DNA of 64,000 nucleotides from Ignavibacteriota bacterium (GCA_013112585.1 JABFGH010000004.1:1-64000); one strand, 5' to 3'; counted from the stretch's first letter, positions 37,501 to 47,339 are shown. The notes: generated by a model from the sequence alone, not told the origin. Numbers and translations are program-made.

Positions 37501-40500
37501 ATGAAGAAGCTTATAAACTTTTTTGTATTTACCTTCCTAATACTTTTTTCAAGCCATACCTACGGTGCAGCAGGTAAAATTGCCGGATATGTAACCGATA
37601 CAAATACCGGTGAAGCAGCTATTGGAGCCAACATTATTATTGAAGGCACCACACTTGGTGCCGCTACCAATATTGAAGGTTATTATGTAATTCTTAACGT
37701 TCCGCCCGGAACTTATTCCGTAAGAGCCTCCATGATTGGTTATGCTCCATCAACAACAGTTAATGTTAGAGTTAACTTAGACCAGACAACTGAGTTAAAC
37801 TTTCAACTTACTGAGGAGATTTATGAAACCGGTGAAATTGTTGTTGTTGCTCAAACACCGATTGTTCAAAAGGATGTGGCATCAAGCGGGGTAAACTTAA
37901 ACGCTGAAGAAATTGCTACGCTGCCTGTAACTACTGTCAGCAGTGTCGTTGGTCTTCAAGCAGGTGTTGAAGGTGGTGGAACAGTTATAAGGGGCGGTTC
38001 CGGCAATGAAATTGTTTACCAGGTTAATGGTGTAACAATGCGCGACGGCAGAGACAATACACCCTATTCCAATGTTAGTTTTACTTCGGTTCAGCAAATT
38101 AAATTACAAACAGGCGGCTTTTCCGCTGATGTCGGCGAGGTTAGATCGGGACTGGTTGAAGTTGTAACTAAAGAAGGCAGCCCCGAAAATTATTCTTTCA
38201 GTTTTTATTCTCAGATGAGACCCGCAGGCAATAAGCATTATGGTCCATCCGTTAATGATCCGAACACTTACTTTCTGAGACCATACCTTGACCCAGCGGT
38301 AATGTGGACAGGCACAAATAATGGTGCATGGGATGCCTATACGCAAAGGCAATACCCGGAGTTTGAAGGATGGAATTCGGTTTCTCAATCAACATTAAAA
38401 GATGATGACCCAAATAATGATTTATCCCCCGAAGCTGCACGCAGATTATTTTTACATCAATACAGAAAAACATTTGATATTGATAAACCCGACTATGATA
38501 TAGATATGAGTTTTGGCGGACCAGTACCATTAGTAAGTGATGAACTTGGAGATTTAAGATTTTTAGCCTCATACAAAAGAAATAGAACAATGTTGTTGGT
38601 TCCGCTTTCAACAGATGACTACACTGATTACGATGCTTCATTAAAGTTAACCTCAGATCTTGCCAAAGGTATGAAGATTATGATTGAAGGTCATTATGGG
38701 GAACAGTCCGGTACATCTATAAGCACAGTCGGCGCACCGGGTATTTTTCGTTCTAGTTCTTATTTAGCTGATAGGGTTGATTACGGCAGTTACACAAGAG
38801 ATGTGCTTTTCTCTAATGCCTACTTTTCACCTACCAATGTTATAAGAAACAGCATTGCTGCTAAATTCACGCATGCAATAAGTCCTACAGCTTTTTATGA
38901 AGTTCTGTTCAGTACATTTGGATCAGAGTATAATACTAATCCCGGTACACCGCGTGATTTAGCTAAAGTCTATAAATTCGGCAATAACTATTATGTTGAT
39001 GAACACCCCTATGGATATTTCCAGGGTTCTGTTGATGTAATTAACCCAAGCGGTATGATACTTGGTTCGATTTATAGCCAGGGAAGAGACAGCAGTACTG
39101 TTAGAAATTATAATCTAAAATTTGATTTAACCAGTCAGTTGGATGAATACAATGAAGTAAAGGTTGGCTTTTTTGTTAAGTACACCGATAATAATACTAA
39201 TTATGGTTTACGCTCATTACTCTATTCCCAAAATAACCGCGATTTTCAATGGGATACTAAGCCTATTCAAGGTGCAATTTACGTGCAGGACAAATTAGAA
39301 TTTGAAGCAATGATTGCCACAGCAGGTTTAAGGGTCGAGTTCTCCGATCCTAATACAACTTGGTTTGATTATTCTACTTTTGACCCCGGTTTTATGGCTT
39401 CTAATGCAACCCTAAGAGATGACTTAATTCCTAAGACGGATCTTCCTACAAAAGTAACCTGGATGCCGAGGTTAGGAATGGCATTCCCAATATCAGTCAA
39501 CAGTAAACTGTTTTTTAACTATGGTCATTATCAGTCACTACCAAGCCCATCCGACTTATATTTAATTGATTATGCTTCCGACGGCGGGCTTAATTCAATT
39601 GCTAATCCGGTGGCAGACCTTGAGAAAACCATAGCTTATGAAATTGGTTACGAACATAATTTATTTGATCAGTTTTTATTAAGAGTAACAGGTTACTACA
39701 AAGATATCAGCAACGAATCAAGAGATGTTGACTATATAAGCAGTGACGGACAAGTAAGATACAGCCGACCTGAACCGGTGCAGTACAGAGATATAAGAGG
39801 ATTTGAATTCCAGTTAAACAAAAACCGCGGTGATTGGATTACCGGTTTTATAAACTACAATTATCGAGTTTCTTCAACTGGCAGATTTGGTTTGGGCGAA
39901 TATTATGAATCACGTACAGATCAGGAAAACTACAATAGAACAGACGGTGAACTTTGGTATAGTCAATCTAAACCAAAGCCGCGTCCGCTTGCCCGCTTAA
40001 ATGTAGACATATTTACCCCTGATAATTTTGGACCCGAAGTAGGCGGATTTTATCCTTTAGAAGGTTTACGGCTTAACATTCTCTCATCATGGCAAGCTGG
40101 CAGCTATACTACTTGGGCAGGGGGAGGTGCTATTTCTGCCGAAAATAGAAATAATTTACAGTACCTCGATTATTTCAATACTAATATTAGGCTATCAAAA
40201 TCATTCTATTTTGGTCCTGTTGATATGCAACTGTTTGTTCAAGTTAATAATTTATTTGATACAAAAAGACTCTCATCAACCGGATTTTCAAGAACTAATT
40301 TTGACACTAAAAATTATTTTGAATCACTTCACTTGCCTGCTGATGTTGGCGGTGCCGATGATTTCAAGTATGTTAACATTCCGGGTGATGATCAACCGGG
40401 TGATTACAGAGATTTTGATGTGCCATACGTACCAATTGAAGCAGTCCAGAATATTGGTGAATTAGAAAGCCCTGTTGAAAATTTAATTTACTATGATAAC

Positions 40501-40674
40501 AGCACAGCAGATTATTATGAATATGTAAATGGAGAATGGAAAACTGTTGCTGACAGCAGAATGAATCAAATTCTTGAAGATAAAGCATACATTGATATGC
40601 CAAACTTTACTTTCTTTACATTCTTAAATAAAAGAGATGTCTATTTCGGTTTAAGATTTAATATAACCCTTTAA
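37501..40674 (+). CDS. TonB-dependent outer-membrane receptor
   Basis: 1057 residues. Signal peptide INFFVFTFLILFSSHTYGA, then a carboxypeptidase-regulatory-like domain (GKIAGYVTDTNTGEAAIGAN). The plug (VVAQTPIVQKDVASS ... LQAGVEGGGTVIRGGSGNE ... LQTGGFSADVGEVRSGLVEV) and a long barrel end in DVYFGLRFNITL. Strong ribosome binding site. It is paralogous in domain order to the receptor at 21109 and likewise heads an operon with an exported FN3-containing protein (next start 39 bases on) and a PorV-like protein. The ligand is unknown. Confidence 0.92.
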   Translation: MKKLINFFVFTFLILFSSHTYGAAGKIAGYVTDTNTGEAAIGANIIIEGTTLGAATNIEGYYVILNVPPGTYSVRASMIGYAPSTTVNVRVNLDQTTELNFQLTEEIYETGEIVVVAQTPIVQKDVASSGVNLNAEEIATLPVTTVSSVVGLQAGVEGGGTVIRGGSGNEIVYQVNGVTMRDGRDNTPYSNVSFTSVQQIKLQTGGFSADVGEVRSGLVEVVTKEGSPENYSFSFYSQMRPAGNKHYGPSVNDPNTYFLRPYLDPAVMWTGTNNGAWDAYTQRQYPEFEGWNSVSQSTLKDDDPNNDLSPEAARRLFLHQYRKTFDIDKPDYDIDMSFGGPVPLVSDELGDLRFLASYKRNRTMLLVPLSTDDYTDYDASLKLTSDLAKGMKIMIEGHYGEQSGTSISTVGAPGIFRSSSYLADRVDYGSYTRDVLFSNAYFSPTNVIRNSIAAKFTHAISPTAFYEVLFSTFGSEYNTNPGTPRDLAKVYKFGNNYYVDEHPYGYFQGSVDVINPSGMILGSIYSQGRDSSTVRNYNLKFDLTSQLDEYNEVKVGFFVKYTDNNTNYGLRSLLYSQNNRDFQWDTKPIQGAIYVQDKLEFEAMIATAGLRVEFSDPNTTWFDYSTFDPGFMASNATLRDDLIPKTDLPTKVTWMPRLGMAFPISVNSKLFFNYGHYQSLPSPSDLYLIDYASDGGLNSIANPVADLEKTIAYEIGYEHNLFDQFLLRVTGYYKDISNESRDVDYISSDGQVRYSRPEPVQYRDIRGFEFQLNKNRGDWITGFINYNYRVSSTGRFGLGEYYESRTDQENYNRTDGELWYSQSKPKPRPLARLNVDIFTPDNFGPEVGGFYPLEGLRLNILSSWQAGSYTTWAGGGAISAENRNNLQYLDYFNTNIRLSKSFYFGPVDMQLFVQVNNLFDTKRLSSTGFSRTNFDTKNYFESLHLPADVGGADDFKYVNIPGDDQPGDYRDFDVPYVPIEAVQNIGELESPVENLIYYDNSTADYYEYVNGEWKTVADSRMNQILEDKAYIDMPNFTFFTFLNKRDVYFGLRFNITL

Positions 40675-40713
40675 TATTGCTAGTTGGTTTACTTTTATCA
40701 ATTAGGTGGAAAC

Positions 40714-42828
40714 ATGAAAAAAAATTCTTTTAGTATAATCATTACAATCATCATTTCAATCATACTTTCTTCAAGTGCGGTTTTTGCTCAGGAAGGAATT
40801 ACAAAATTTGAACGCTGGCTTGCCGTTGGTGAACTTCACAATTGGTTTTCGAGCATTGGCTGCGAGCGTGAAGAGGACGGACCTGAAAAACAGCAGCAAG
40901 CCGGATGGCGATGGCCAGCTCCTTATCTAAATCAGGATATGCAGGCTGCAAAAGGTATATGGATCGGTGCTCAAAATTACACCGAGCCTGAATTAGGGAC
41001 CACTTTCAATTATAAAGTCGTTCATTGCGGTCCAAGACCAACAACCGGCGGAATTAATAAAGAATTCTTCCCGATTGAGTTCAAGCACGTTGCTAAATTT
41101 AATCCTACTCCGGTTCTTGTTGATGGCGAAGTTACTTTCTCTGTGAAAAATACCGTCGAAGAGGAAGATGAAAATTTGCCGTATGATCAAGTTCTTATAA
41201 ACACAGTTAATACCCAAATGGGTGTTACAATGAAGAGAAAAATATTTCAGTACAGTATGGAATATTATAACGACTTTATTGTAATAGAAAATACTTTTAT
41301 TAATACCGGCAACATTGATGGAGATGCTGAAATTGAAAGAACATCAGGTGATCTTGAGGGTGTTTATTTTTATTATCAATATCGTTTAGCACCCTGCCGT
41401 GAAACGCGAATACTTTTTGGCGACCCTACAGCCTGGGGCAGAAACACCTTAAACGATGAAAGAGGTACCCATAGAAGTGATCCGGACAATCCGGAAGGTT
41501 TACGATATCAATATGCCTGGCATGGTTACTACTCCGATTTTAGTGATTGGAATAATGTTGGCGGACCAATATGGGAACCTGATGAAGGATTTGGAGCACG
41601 TATTGATGAAGCCGATTCTGTAGGAAGATTAGCTTCGGCTCAATTCCCAGGCGTATTAACACTACATGCCGATAGAAGCGTGACCGACAGAAGCGATGAT
41701 CCTGCTCAGCCGAGTACAACTGATTATATTTCATCAAACGGAACATACGAATATGCATCAAATACATTTAACCCCTCTGAGATGCAGGCAAGATACAATA
41801 TGATGACCAAAGGTCACCCGGCTCAAAGTCATGCAGAGTTTATAACAAACGGAGATTTTGCAGGTTCCAAAGAAAACCCCGGAAAAGGATCTGTTGATAA
41901 TGCGGGATATTCTTTTGCAAATGGTTATGGACCTTATAATATTCCCTATGGAGACAGTATTAAAATTGTTTTGGTAGAAGCTACCGGAGGGCTTAGTAGA
42001 GACGAAGCTATTAGAATTGGTAAGTTATATAAAGACGGTGCTATTGACGCTGTTGCAAAAAATGTATTTGTAATGACCGGTCGTGACTCTCTCCACCAGA
42101 CTTTTTTAAGGGCAATTGATGCGTACCAAAATAACTGGACAATTGATGAAGCACCCTTACCCCCTAAAAATTTTGAAGTAAACTCAAGAGGCGGACGAAT
42201 AGATTTATCTTGGGATATTTATGGAAAAGGTCCCGTTGAAACAGGTTTTGAAATTTATCGTTCAACTGTTGCACCGGTTGATGGATATGCCAGTAATGCT
42301 TATTACTCAGACTATGAATTAGCTGCTTCACTTCCTGCTGATGCAAGATCATTTTCTGATACCGCGGTTGTACTTAATACTGCCTATTATTATTACATAG
42401 TTTCTTTAGGTAATGATGTGCCTGCAAATGGTGCGCTAGGTATTCCTGCACATAAATTAAAAAGCGGAAGATTCTACACGCAAACTTATGCACCGGCTTA
42501 TAAACGTAAACCGGGGAGACCAACAATAACAAGTGATGTTAGAGTTGTTCCAAATCCGTACATTATCTCAGCCGGCGGATCGCTGCTATTTCCAAATGAA
42601 GAAAACAAAATAGTATTTCTCAATATATCCGGTCAATGTTCAATAAATATTTACACCGAGCTTGGTGAACTTATCCAAACAATTGAACATACGGACGGAA
42701 GCGGTTCGCAGGATTGGTTCTTGACAACTTCGTCAAACCAACTAATAGTAAGCGGTATTTACATTGCTGTTATTACTGATGATATTACCGGTGATAGAGA
42801 AATTGTTAAATTTACAATAATTCGATAA
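40714..42828 (+). CDS. Exported FN3-domain protein of the TonB/PorV operon
   Basis: 704 residues from ATG 40714, chosen because AGGTGG lies at 40704-40709; a longer reading from 40684 is not needed. Signal peptide SIIITIIISIILSSSAVFAQ. No enzymatic motif is seen in the large N-terminal part (YFYYQYRLAPC, HGYYSDFSDWNN). An FN3-like domain begins near residue 480 (LPPKNFEVNSRGGRIDLSW ... GFEIYRST ... YYYYIVSLGND). The last 90 residues (VRVVPNPYIIS ... SINIYTELGELIQTI ... GIYIAVITDD) resemble a T9SS-type terminal beta-domain. It is the positional counterpart of the 23943-27428 gene. Function unknown. Confidence 0.75.
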   Translation: MKKNSFSIIITIIISIILSSSAVFAQEGITKFERWLAVGELHNWFSSIGCEREEDGPEKQQQAGWRWPAPYLNQDMQAAKGIWIGAQNYTEPELGTTFNYKVVHCGPRPTTGGINKEFFPIEFKHVAKFNPTPVLVDGEVTFSVKNTVEEEDENLPYDQVLINTVNTQMGVTMKRKIFQYSMEYYNDFIVIENTFINTGNIDGDAEIERTSGDLEGVYFYYQYRLAPCRETRILFGDPTAWGRNTLNDERGTHRSDPDNPEGLRYQYAWHGYYSDFSDWNNVGGPIWEPDEGFGARIDEADSVGRLASAQFPGVLTLHADRSVTDRSDDPAQPSTTDYISSNGTYEYASNTFNPSEMQARYNMMTKGHPAQSHAEFITNGDFAGSKENPGKGSVDNAGYSFANGYGPYNIPYGDSIKIVLVEATGGLSRDEAIRIGKLYKDGAIDAVAKNVFVMTGRDSLHQTFLRAIDAYQNNWTIDEAPLPPKNFEVNSRGGRIDLSWDIYGKGPVETGFEIYRSTVAPVDGYASNAYYSDYELAASLPADARSFSDTAVVLNTAYYYYIVSLGNDVPANGALGIPAHKLKSGRFYTQTYAPAYKRKPGRPTITSDVRVVPNPYIISAGGSLLFPNEENKIVFLNISGQCSINIYTELGELIQTIEHTDGSGSQDWFLTTSSNQLIVSGIYIAVITDDITGDREIVKFTIIR

Positions 42829-42848
42829 AAATTATAATAGGTACATCA

Positions 42849-43859
42849 ATGAATAAAAAAATACAAGTTATATTGACTATTATAATGATGGTTTTTATTT
42901 CACAAGTTAACGTCGGGCAGGTAAAACTTGCACAGACCGGGTTAAAGTTTTTAAGTGTTGGAGGCGATGCACGTGCCGCTGCTTTAGGTGAAGCTATTAC
43001 CGCACTTGAAGGAAATTCAACCTCAATGTTTTATAACCCCTCTGGTATGGCGAGGCAAACCGGTTTTGTGGATGTCACATTTTCAAATACTCAATGGATT
43101 GCCGATATTAACTATATGCATGCAAGTATATCAGTTGCTCCTGAAGATGCACTTTACGGTGTGTTTGGTTTATCGGTTGCCAGTGTGGATTACGGCGAAC
43201 TTAAACGTACAATAAGAGATGAAGGCGAAGACGGATTTTTAGACTTAGGCACATATAGCCCGAATGCTTTTGCTTTAGGTGTTGGTTATGCTAAGGCTCT
43301 TTCTGATAAATTTGCTGTAGGCGGTAATGTTAAATTTGTTTATCAAGATTTAGGAGATGGGCATGTTGTTAATATTGCACAAGATAGTACCCATACAAAA
43401 CAAAAATTTGATACTGATGTTTTTGCGTTTGATTTCGGTATTCAGTATCGAACAGGTTTTAAGAGCTTAGTCTTTGGTATGTCTCTCAGAAATTTCTCGG
43501 AGGAGATTGAATATATTGAAGAAAGTTTTCAATTACCCCTTACATTTAAAATAGGGCTTTCAATGAATTTGATTGATCTACTCGAGGAAGGTAACGATCA
43601 GCATTCGTTTCTTTTAGCAGTTGATGCAGCACATCCCCGTGATTACAAAGAACAGATTCATATCGGCGGCGAATATACGTTTATGAATATTCTCTCTCTG
43701 AGAGCCGGTTATATTTCGCCTACTGATGAACAGGGAGTAAATTTTGGTGCCGGTCTTAAGCACGAGTTTGTTGGATTCAATTTTGGAGTGGATTACTCCT
43801 ACTTGGATTTTGGAATTTTTGATAACGTTAATCGATTTAGTATTAATATTTCTTATTAG
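42849..43859 (+). CDS. PorV/PorQ-family outer-membrane barrel protein
   Basis: 336 residues. Signal peptide ILTIIMMVFISQVNVGQ. Family motif FLSVGGDARAAALGEA, followed by SMFYNPSGMARQ; the barrel ends FGVDYSYLDFGIFDNVNRFSINISY. It shares this opening and ending with the paralogue at 27453-28457. It probably acts as a dedicated outer-membrane shuttle or partner for T9SS cargo encoded nearby (45207-46508). It starts 20 bases after the preceding gene. Confidence 0.87.
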   Translation: MNKKIQVILTIIMMVFISQVNVGQVKLAQTGLKFLSVGGDARAAALGEAITALEGNSTSMFYNPSGMARQTGFVDVTFSNTQWIADINYMHASISVAPEDALYGVFGLSVASVDYGELKRTIRDEGEDGFLDLGTYSPNAFALGVGYAKALSDKFAVGGNVKFVYQDLGDGHVVNIAQDSTHTKQKFDTDVFAFDFGIQYRTGFKSLVFGMSLRNFSEEIEYIEESFQLPLTFKIGLSMNLIDLLEEGNDQHSFLLAVDAAHPRDYKEQIHIGGEYTFMNILSLRAGYISPTDEQGVNFGAGLKHEFVGFNFGVDYSYLDFGIFDNVNRFSINISY

Positions 43860-43900
43860 GTATAAATTAACTTTTATTTATAGTTAAGCCAGGTTTTGAA

Positions 43901-45163
43901 ATGAAAAAAAATAATTTAAGTTTTACCATATTAAAAAAAGTAATTACAATTCAATTTGCAATATTGTTTTCGTTTGTTCTTATTTCATGCGATACAGATG
44001 TAAATGAGTTGCCCGACCCTGACGATACAAGCGAAATTACGCCTAAAATTACAAGTGTTGATACACCTGATTCAATCTGGGCAGGCATTTCAGAAATCGT
44101 TGTAAATGGTCAGGACTTTTCACCCGTTCTCGAAAATAATATAGTTTATTTTGACGGCTATTCAACATCAGACGCAAGTGAAACTTTTGCTGTGCTCCTG
44201 GAAGCAACCTCAACTATGTTAAGAGTTAAGGTTCCTTATTATGTTAGTGATTCTGTTGAAGTCAAAGTTGCAGTGCAGGGAGTTGAAAATTTTAATGAAA
44301 CAACTTTTCTGATAAATATAAAAGCTGCGGTTATTGAAATTTTTGGTGATGGCGATAATTTACCTTCCGGAATTACAGTCGATAATTCACAAAATTTATA
44401 TTTCAACCATAATGCATTTGGTGTCAATGAAGGGCTGAAAAGATTTTCACCTTCCGGTGTTCTGGAAAATTTTGCAGCGAAGAGCGGATCATTTTACATT
44501 GATCTAAAATATGGAAGAGACGGCAGAGTTTACGGGACTAGAAGCCCAACAGTTAGAGCGGTTTTTGCAAATGCTGATGGCGGAACTCCAAGCGCTATCG
44601 CGGTTGCCAATAGTGCCGCAAAACTTATTTCATTAGACTTTGATAATAATTATAATATTTGGACAGGCGGAGTTGGGGGAGATGTTTATAGAATCACTGA
44701 AGACGCTTCGGATAAAAAACCTTTCCCATTTGAACCGGAAGTTAAATCACTAAGGTTTTATGATGGCTATATATATGTCGCTGCAAAAATGGATTCCACT
44801 GAAGCAATTTATAGAATGCAGGTAATTGATTCTGATAATATTGGTGCAGCTGAAGTTTATTTTGATGTTACCGCGAACATTGCCCCTTATTCGGTAAATG
44901 CAATTACATTCTCTTCAGACGGTAAAATGTTTCTCGGTACTGACGCCGAGGGTGATGACCCGAATGCGTTGATAGTTGTTAATACTGACGGTTCTTTTAA
45001 CACTTGGTATCCGAGAGTTATTACAGGTCCAATTTTAGCATTTGCTTGGGATACAGGAGATTATTTATATTATGTACGTGGACTTGTGGGAGATACTCAA
45101 GTTCAAAAAATTATGCGAATTAATATGGAAATGCCCGGTGCACCATATTATGGAAGAGATTAG
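43901..45163 (+). CDS. Lipoprotein with IPT/TIG domain and NHL/propeller-like repeats
   Basis: 420 residues. The lipoprotein signal ends FVLISC (Cys30). Residues about 48-145 form an IPT/TIG-like immunoglobulin fold (PKITSVDTPDSIWAGISEIVVNGQDF). The rest has propeller-like units (NLPSGITVDNSQNLYF, LISLDFDNNYNIWTGG, AITFSSDGKMFLGT). TIG plus NHL-type proteins are common partners of TonB receptors in Bacteroidota polymer-uptake loci and may bind ligand at the surface. It lies between the PorV-like gene and the T9SS propeller protein on the same strand. Confidence 0.78.
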   Translation: MKKNNLSFTILKKVITIQFAILFSFVLISCDTDVNELPDPDDTSEITPKITSVDTPDSIWAGISEIVVNGQDFSPVLENNIVYFDGYSTSDASETFAVLLEATSTMLRVKVPYYVSDSVEVKVAVQGVENFNETTFLINIKAAVIEIFGDGDNLPSGITVDNSQNLYFNHNAFGVNEGLKRFSPSGVLENFAAKSGSFYIDLKYGRDGRVYGTRSPTVRAVFANADGGTPSAIAVANSAAKLISLDFDNNYNIWTGGVGGDVYRITEDASDKKPFPFEPEVKSLRFYDGYIYVAAKMDSTEAIYRMQVIDSDNIGAAEVYFDVTANIAPYSVNAITFSSDGKMFLGTDAEGDDPNALIVVNTDGSFNTWYPRVITGPILAFAWDTGDYLYYVRGLVGDTQVQKIMRINMEMPGAPYYGRD

Positions 45164-45206
45164 TATAAAAATTACAATTAACCAAATCACTTAATTAGGA
45201 GGATAT

Positions 45207-46508
45207 ATGTTTAAAAAACTATTTACAGTTTTAGTTGTTTTACTTTTCACTGCAACAATAAATATGGCGCAGTGGGATTATGCAGGCGCATGGCCTGACA
45301 CTAACTATAAAGGCGGAACTCATGGTATTGCAGTGAGCCCTGATGGAAAAGTATTTGCATCAACTTATTACGGCTCAAGCTGGGTTTCACCGGATGGTGA
45401 CACACTTTCAGGAATTGCTTCAATTTATGTTTTCGGAGCTGATGGTTCTCTTATAGATATTATAGGTACAGTTACTACCGGTGAAGGATTTCTTACCGAA
45501 ACAGATACCTTAGATGGAAATTGCAGAGGAATGGGTGTAGATCAAGATGGGAATATTCTTTATCTTCAATCCGGTTCAAACAAAATGTTTAAAATTGATT
45601 ACATGACACTTGAAGGTATTGCTAAAACTGAACCTAGTGAAACCGGTTCTTCACCAACAGCACCTTCAGTTGATGCCGCAGGTAATGTTTTTGTTGGTCC
45701 TGTTGTTGGCGGAGGTACAAATGAAATATCAATTTATGACACTGACTTAAACTATTTAGGAACTGCTGTTCAGGGTCCGCCGAATATCGCGAGAACCTTA
45801 GAAGTATCTGCAGACGGAAATACTATTTACTGGATGCCGTTTACTTCAAATCCTATTCAAACATTTATTTATTCACGTCCTGATGAATTCTCGGATTATG
45901 AACTTACTGATTCAAGTTTATTTAGTATGTCAATTGAATCTTCAGCTTGGGACCCTGTATCAGGTAATCTCTGGGTATCTAATGATTCAAGAGGTGTTGA
46001 TACAAATGGAGTTGCAATTTATACACATTTAACCTGGTATGAGTATGATGTTGCAACTAAAGCATTGGTTGATAGCTTTACATTGCCATCACCTGATCCT
46101 GAACCATCAGATGAATATCCACGCGGATTAGATTTTAGTCCAGACGGGCAATTTGCATACGTTGGTCTATTTGGTACTGGTTATGATAGAATTTACAAAT
46201 TTGACAGGTTGACCGGAGTGGCTCAGGAGTTAGGATTTGTTGCTGATAATTATGAATTATCACAAAACTATCCAAACCCATTTAACCCAACAACTACTAT
46301 CTCATTCACAATTCCCGAAGCTTCCGATGTGACATTGAAAGTATATGACATGATCGGACAGGAAGTTGCTACATTAGTTAATTCAGAAATGAGTGCAGGT
46401 AAATTTAATGTATCATTCGATGCATCAAATTTAGCTTCCGGAACTTATGTTTATGAATTAAGAGCCGGTAAAACTGTTATTACAAACAAAATGATGTTAT
46501 TGAAATAA
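45207..46508 (+). CDS. T9SS cargo protein with beta-propeller
   Basis: 433 residues. Signal peptide KLFTVLVVLLFTATINMAQ, ribosome binding site AGGAGGATAT before the ATG. Propeller-type repeats fill residues about 25-345 (GIAVSPDGKVFAST, GMGVDQDGNILYLQS, PSVDAAGNVFVG, GLDFSPDGQFAYVG). The T9SS tail is NYPNPFNPTTTISF ... LKVYDMIGQEVATL ... NKMMLLK. It is exported and probably surface-attached, possibly a ligand-binding or lectin-like partner of the TIG lipoprotein. Last gene of the second operon; a strong terminator follows. Confidence 0.88.
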   Translation: MFKKLFTVLVVLLFTATINMAQWDYAGAWPDTNYKGGTHGIAVSPDGKVFASTYYGSSWVSPDGDTLSGIASIYVFGADGSLIDIIGTVTTGEGFLTETDTLDGNCRGMGVDQDGNILYLQSGSNKMFKIDYMTLEGIAKTEPSETGSSPTAPSVDAAGNVFVGPVVGGGTNEISIYDTDLNYLGTAVQGPPNIARTLEVSADGNTIYWMPFTSNPIQTFIYSRPDEFSDYELTDSSLFSMSIESSAWDPVSGNLWVSNDSRGVDTNGVAIYTHLTWYEYDVATKALVDSFTLPSPDPEPSDEYPRGLDFSPDGQFAYVGLFGTGYDRIYKFDRLTGVAQELGFVADNYELSQNYPNPFNPTTTISFTIPEASDVTLKVYDMIGQEVATLVNSEMSAGKFNVSFDASNLASGTYVYELRAGKTVITNKMMLLK

Positions 46509-46533
46509 TATTAATTTTATTCTGTTTTTTATA

Positions 46534-46559
46534 GCCCCGCTTCATGCGGGGCTTTTTTA
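46534..46559 (+). terminator. Rho-independent terminator of the second TonB/T9SS operon
   Basis: Perfect 8-bp GC-rich stem AGCCCCGC / GCGGGGCT with a TTCAT loop, followed by TTTTTT. It lies 25 bases after the T9SS propeller gene. Confidence 0.95.
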
Positions 46560-46571
46560 TTAAATTTTGTA

Positions 46572-46593
46572 GAGACGTTTGGCAAAACGTCTC
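46572..46593. repeat. GAGACGTT palindrome, left flank of locus B
   Basis: GAGACGTTT-GGCA-AAACGTCTC is a 9-bp stem hairpin just after the operon terminator. A relative with the same outer arms (GAGACGTTC ... GAACGTCTC, 47582-47603) closes the far end of locus B, so the two bracket the palindrome modules. AGAGACG-type palindromes are common interspersed elements in several phyla. Confidence 0.7.
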
Positions 46594-46665
46594 CAAAGGC
46601 AGATACCCCAAACCGCGAAATAATCTCCGCACAATAAAATCTGTGTAAACAATCGACAATAATCA

Positions 46666-46866
46666 GAAGTACGAAGTACTTCAAGAAAAATAGCTATGGA
46701 TGGAATCCATAGAAAGGAGGAATGCAGAAGGAGAACTGCAACGCAGTTCAAGTGGAAATATAGTATTGGAGGCGAACCTTCAACTACTTCGTAGTTGCTC
46801 CCAATCTTTCTTGTCGATTTCCCCGAATTTCATTCGGGGCTATTCATCTTCGACTGCTTCGCAGTC
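46666..46866 (+). repeat. Six-palindrome repeat module, locus B copy 1
   Basis: All six palindromes in the order of locus A: P1 with loop GAA (46666-46682), P2 with GGA (46694-46712), P3 with AAC (46733-46749), P4 CAACTAC-TTC-GTAGTTG (46781-46797), P5 with TTC (46821-46839), P6 with TTC (46852-46866). The P3-P4 linker (AAGTGGAAATATAGTATTGG and the bases following) matches the reverse complement of linkers in locus C units 1 and 5, so homology extends beyond the stems. Confidence 0.9.
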
Positions 46867-46906
46867 TTAAAATAGTGGAAATCTAGCAATTAAATCGTAT
46901 TAAATA

Positions 46907-47250
46907 GAAGTACGGAGTACTTCAAGATGAATAGCTATGGATAGAATCCATAGAAAGGAAAAAAGAATTGTTTTGTCAGAACTACGAAGTAGTTCAAGAA
47001 CGAATATTTAAACAAGGCTATGAAAACACAAAATTTATTCAACTACTTCGTAGTTGGCTGCAATCTTTCTTATCGATTCCCCCGAATTTCGAGGCTGTGT
47101 GAAAATTATAAAAATACATTAACCCACGATTTCAATCGTGGGTAATAGAACTAAAAAATGAATATTTTACCTTACCCGTTTTATCGATTTTAGCAGTTTT
47201 CAAACAGCCTCTTTCATTCGGGGCTATTCATATTTGACTGCTTTGCAGTC
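46907..47250 (+). repeat. Six-palindrome repeat module, locus B copy 2, interrupted
   Basis: P1 loop GGA (46907-46923), P2 loop AGA (46935-46953), P3 variant GAACTAC-GAA-GTAGTTC (46979-46995), P4 (47040-47056), P5 split into a left arm 47080-47087 and a right arm 47216-47223, P6 loop TTT (47236-47250). The P5 loop holds a 121-bp insertion (47091-47211). P3 differs from the other copies by a G-to-A change in one arm and the matching C-to-T in the other, so pairing is kept. Confidence 0.88.
47091..47211. mobile_element. 121-bp MITE-like insertion in the loop of a P5 palindrome
   Basis: The ends are GAGGCTGTGTGAAAA and, inverted, TTTTCAAACAGCCTC: 15-bp terminal inverted repeats with one mismatch. 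TTTC lies on both sides (47087-47090 and 47212-47215), while uninterrupted P5 copies have it once, so it reads as a 4-bp target duplication. Inside is a strong palindrome with arms ACCCACGAT (47122-47130) and ATCGTGGGT (47135-47143). There is no transposase; it would need one supplied from elsewhere in the genome. The ends recall those of IS elements of the IS1182 kind, but this is from memory and unverified. Confidence 0.8.
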
Positions 47251-47339
47251 ATCTCACATAATTTATTATAAGAGAAGATTCTTCATTAATTCAGATGTTC
47301 GAATTGTTTCGGTACAAAAAATTGACTGAATATTATTCA

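Noticed and set aside
47091-47211. Complete insertion sequence
   Set aside because: Only 121 bp, no transposase frame; described instead as a MITE-like element.
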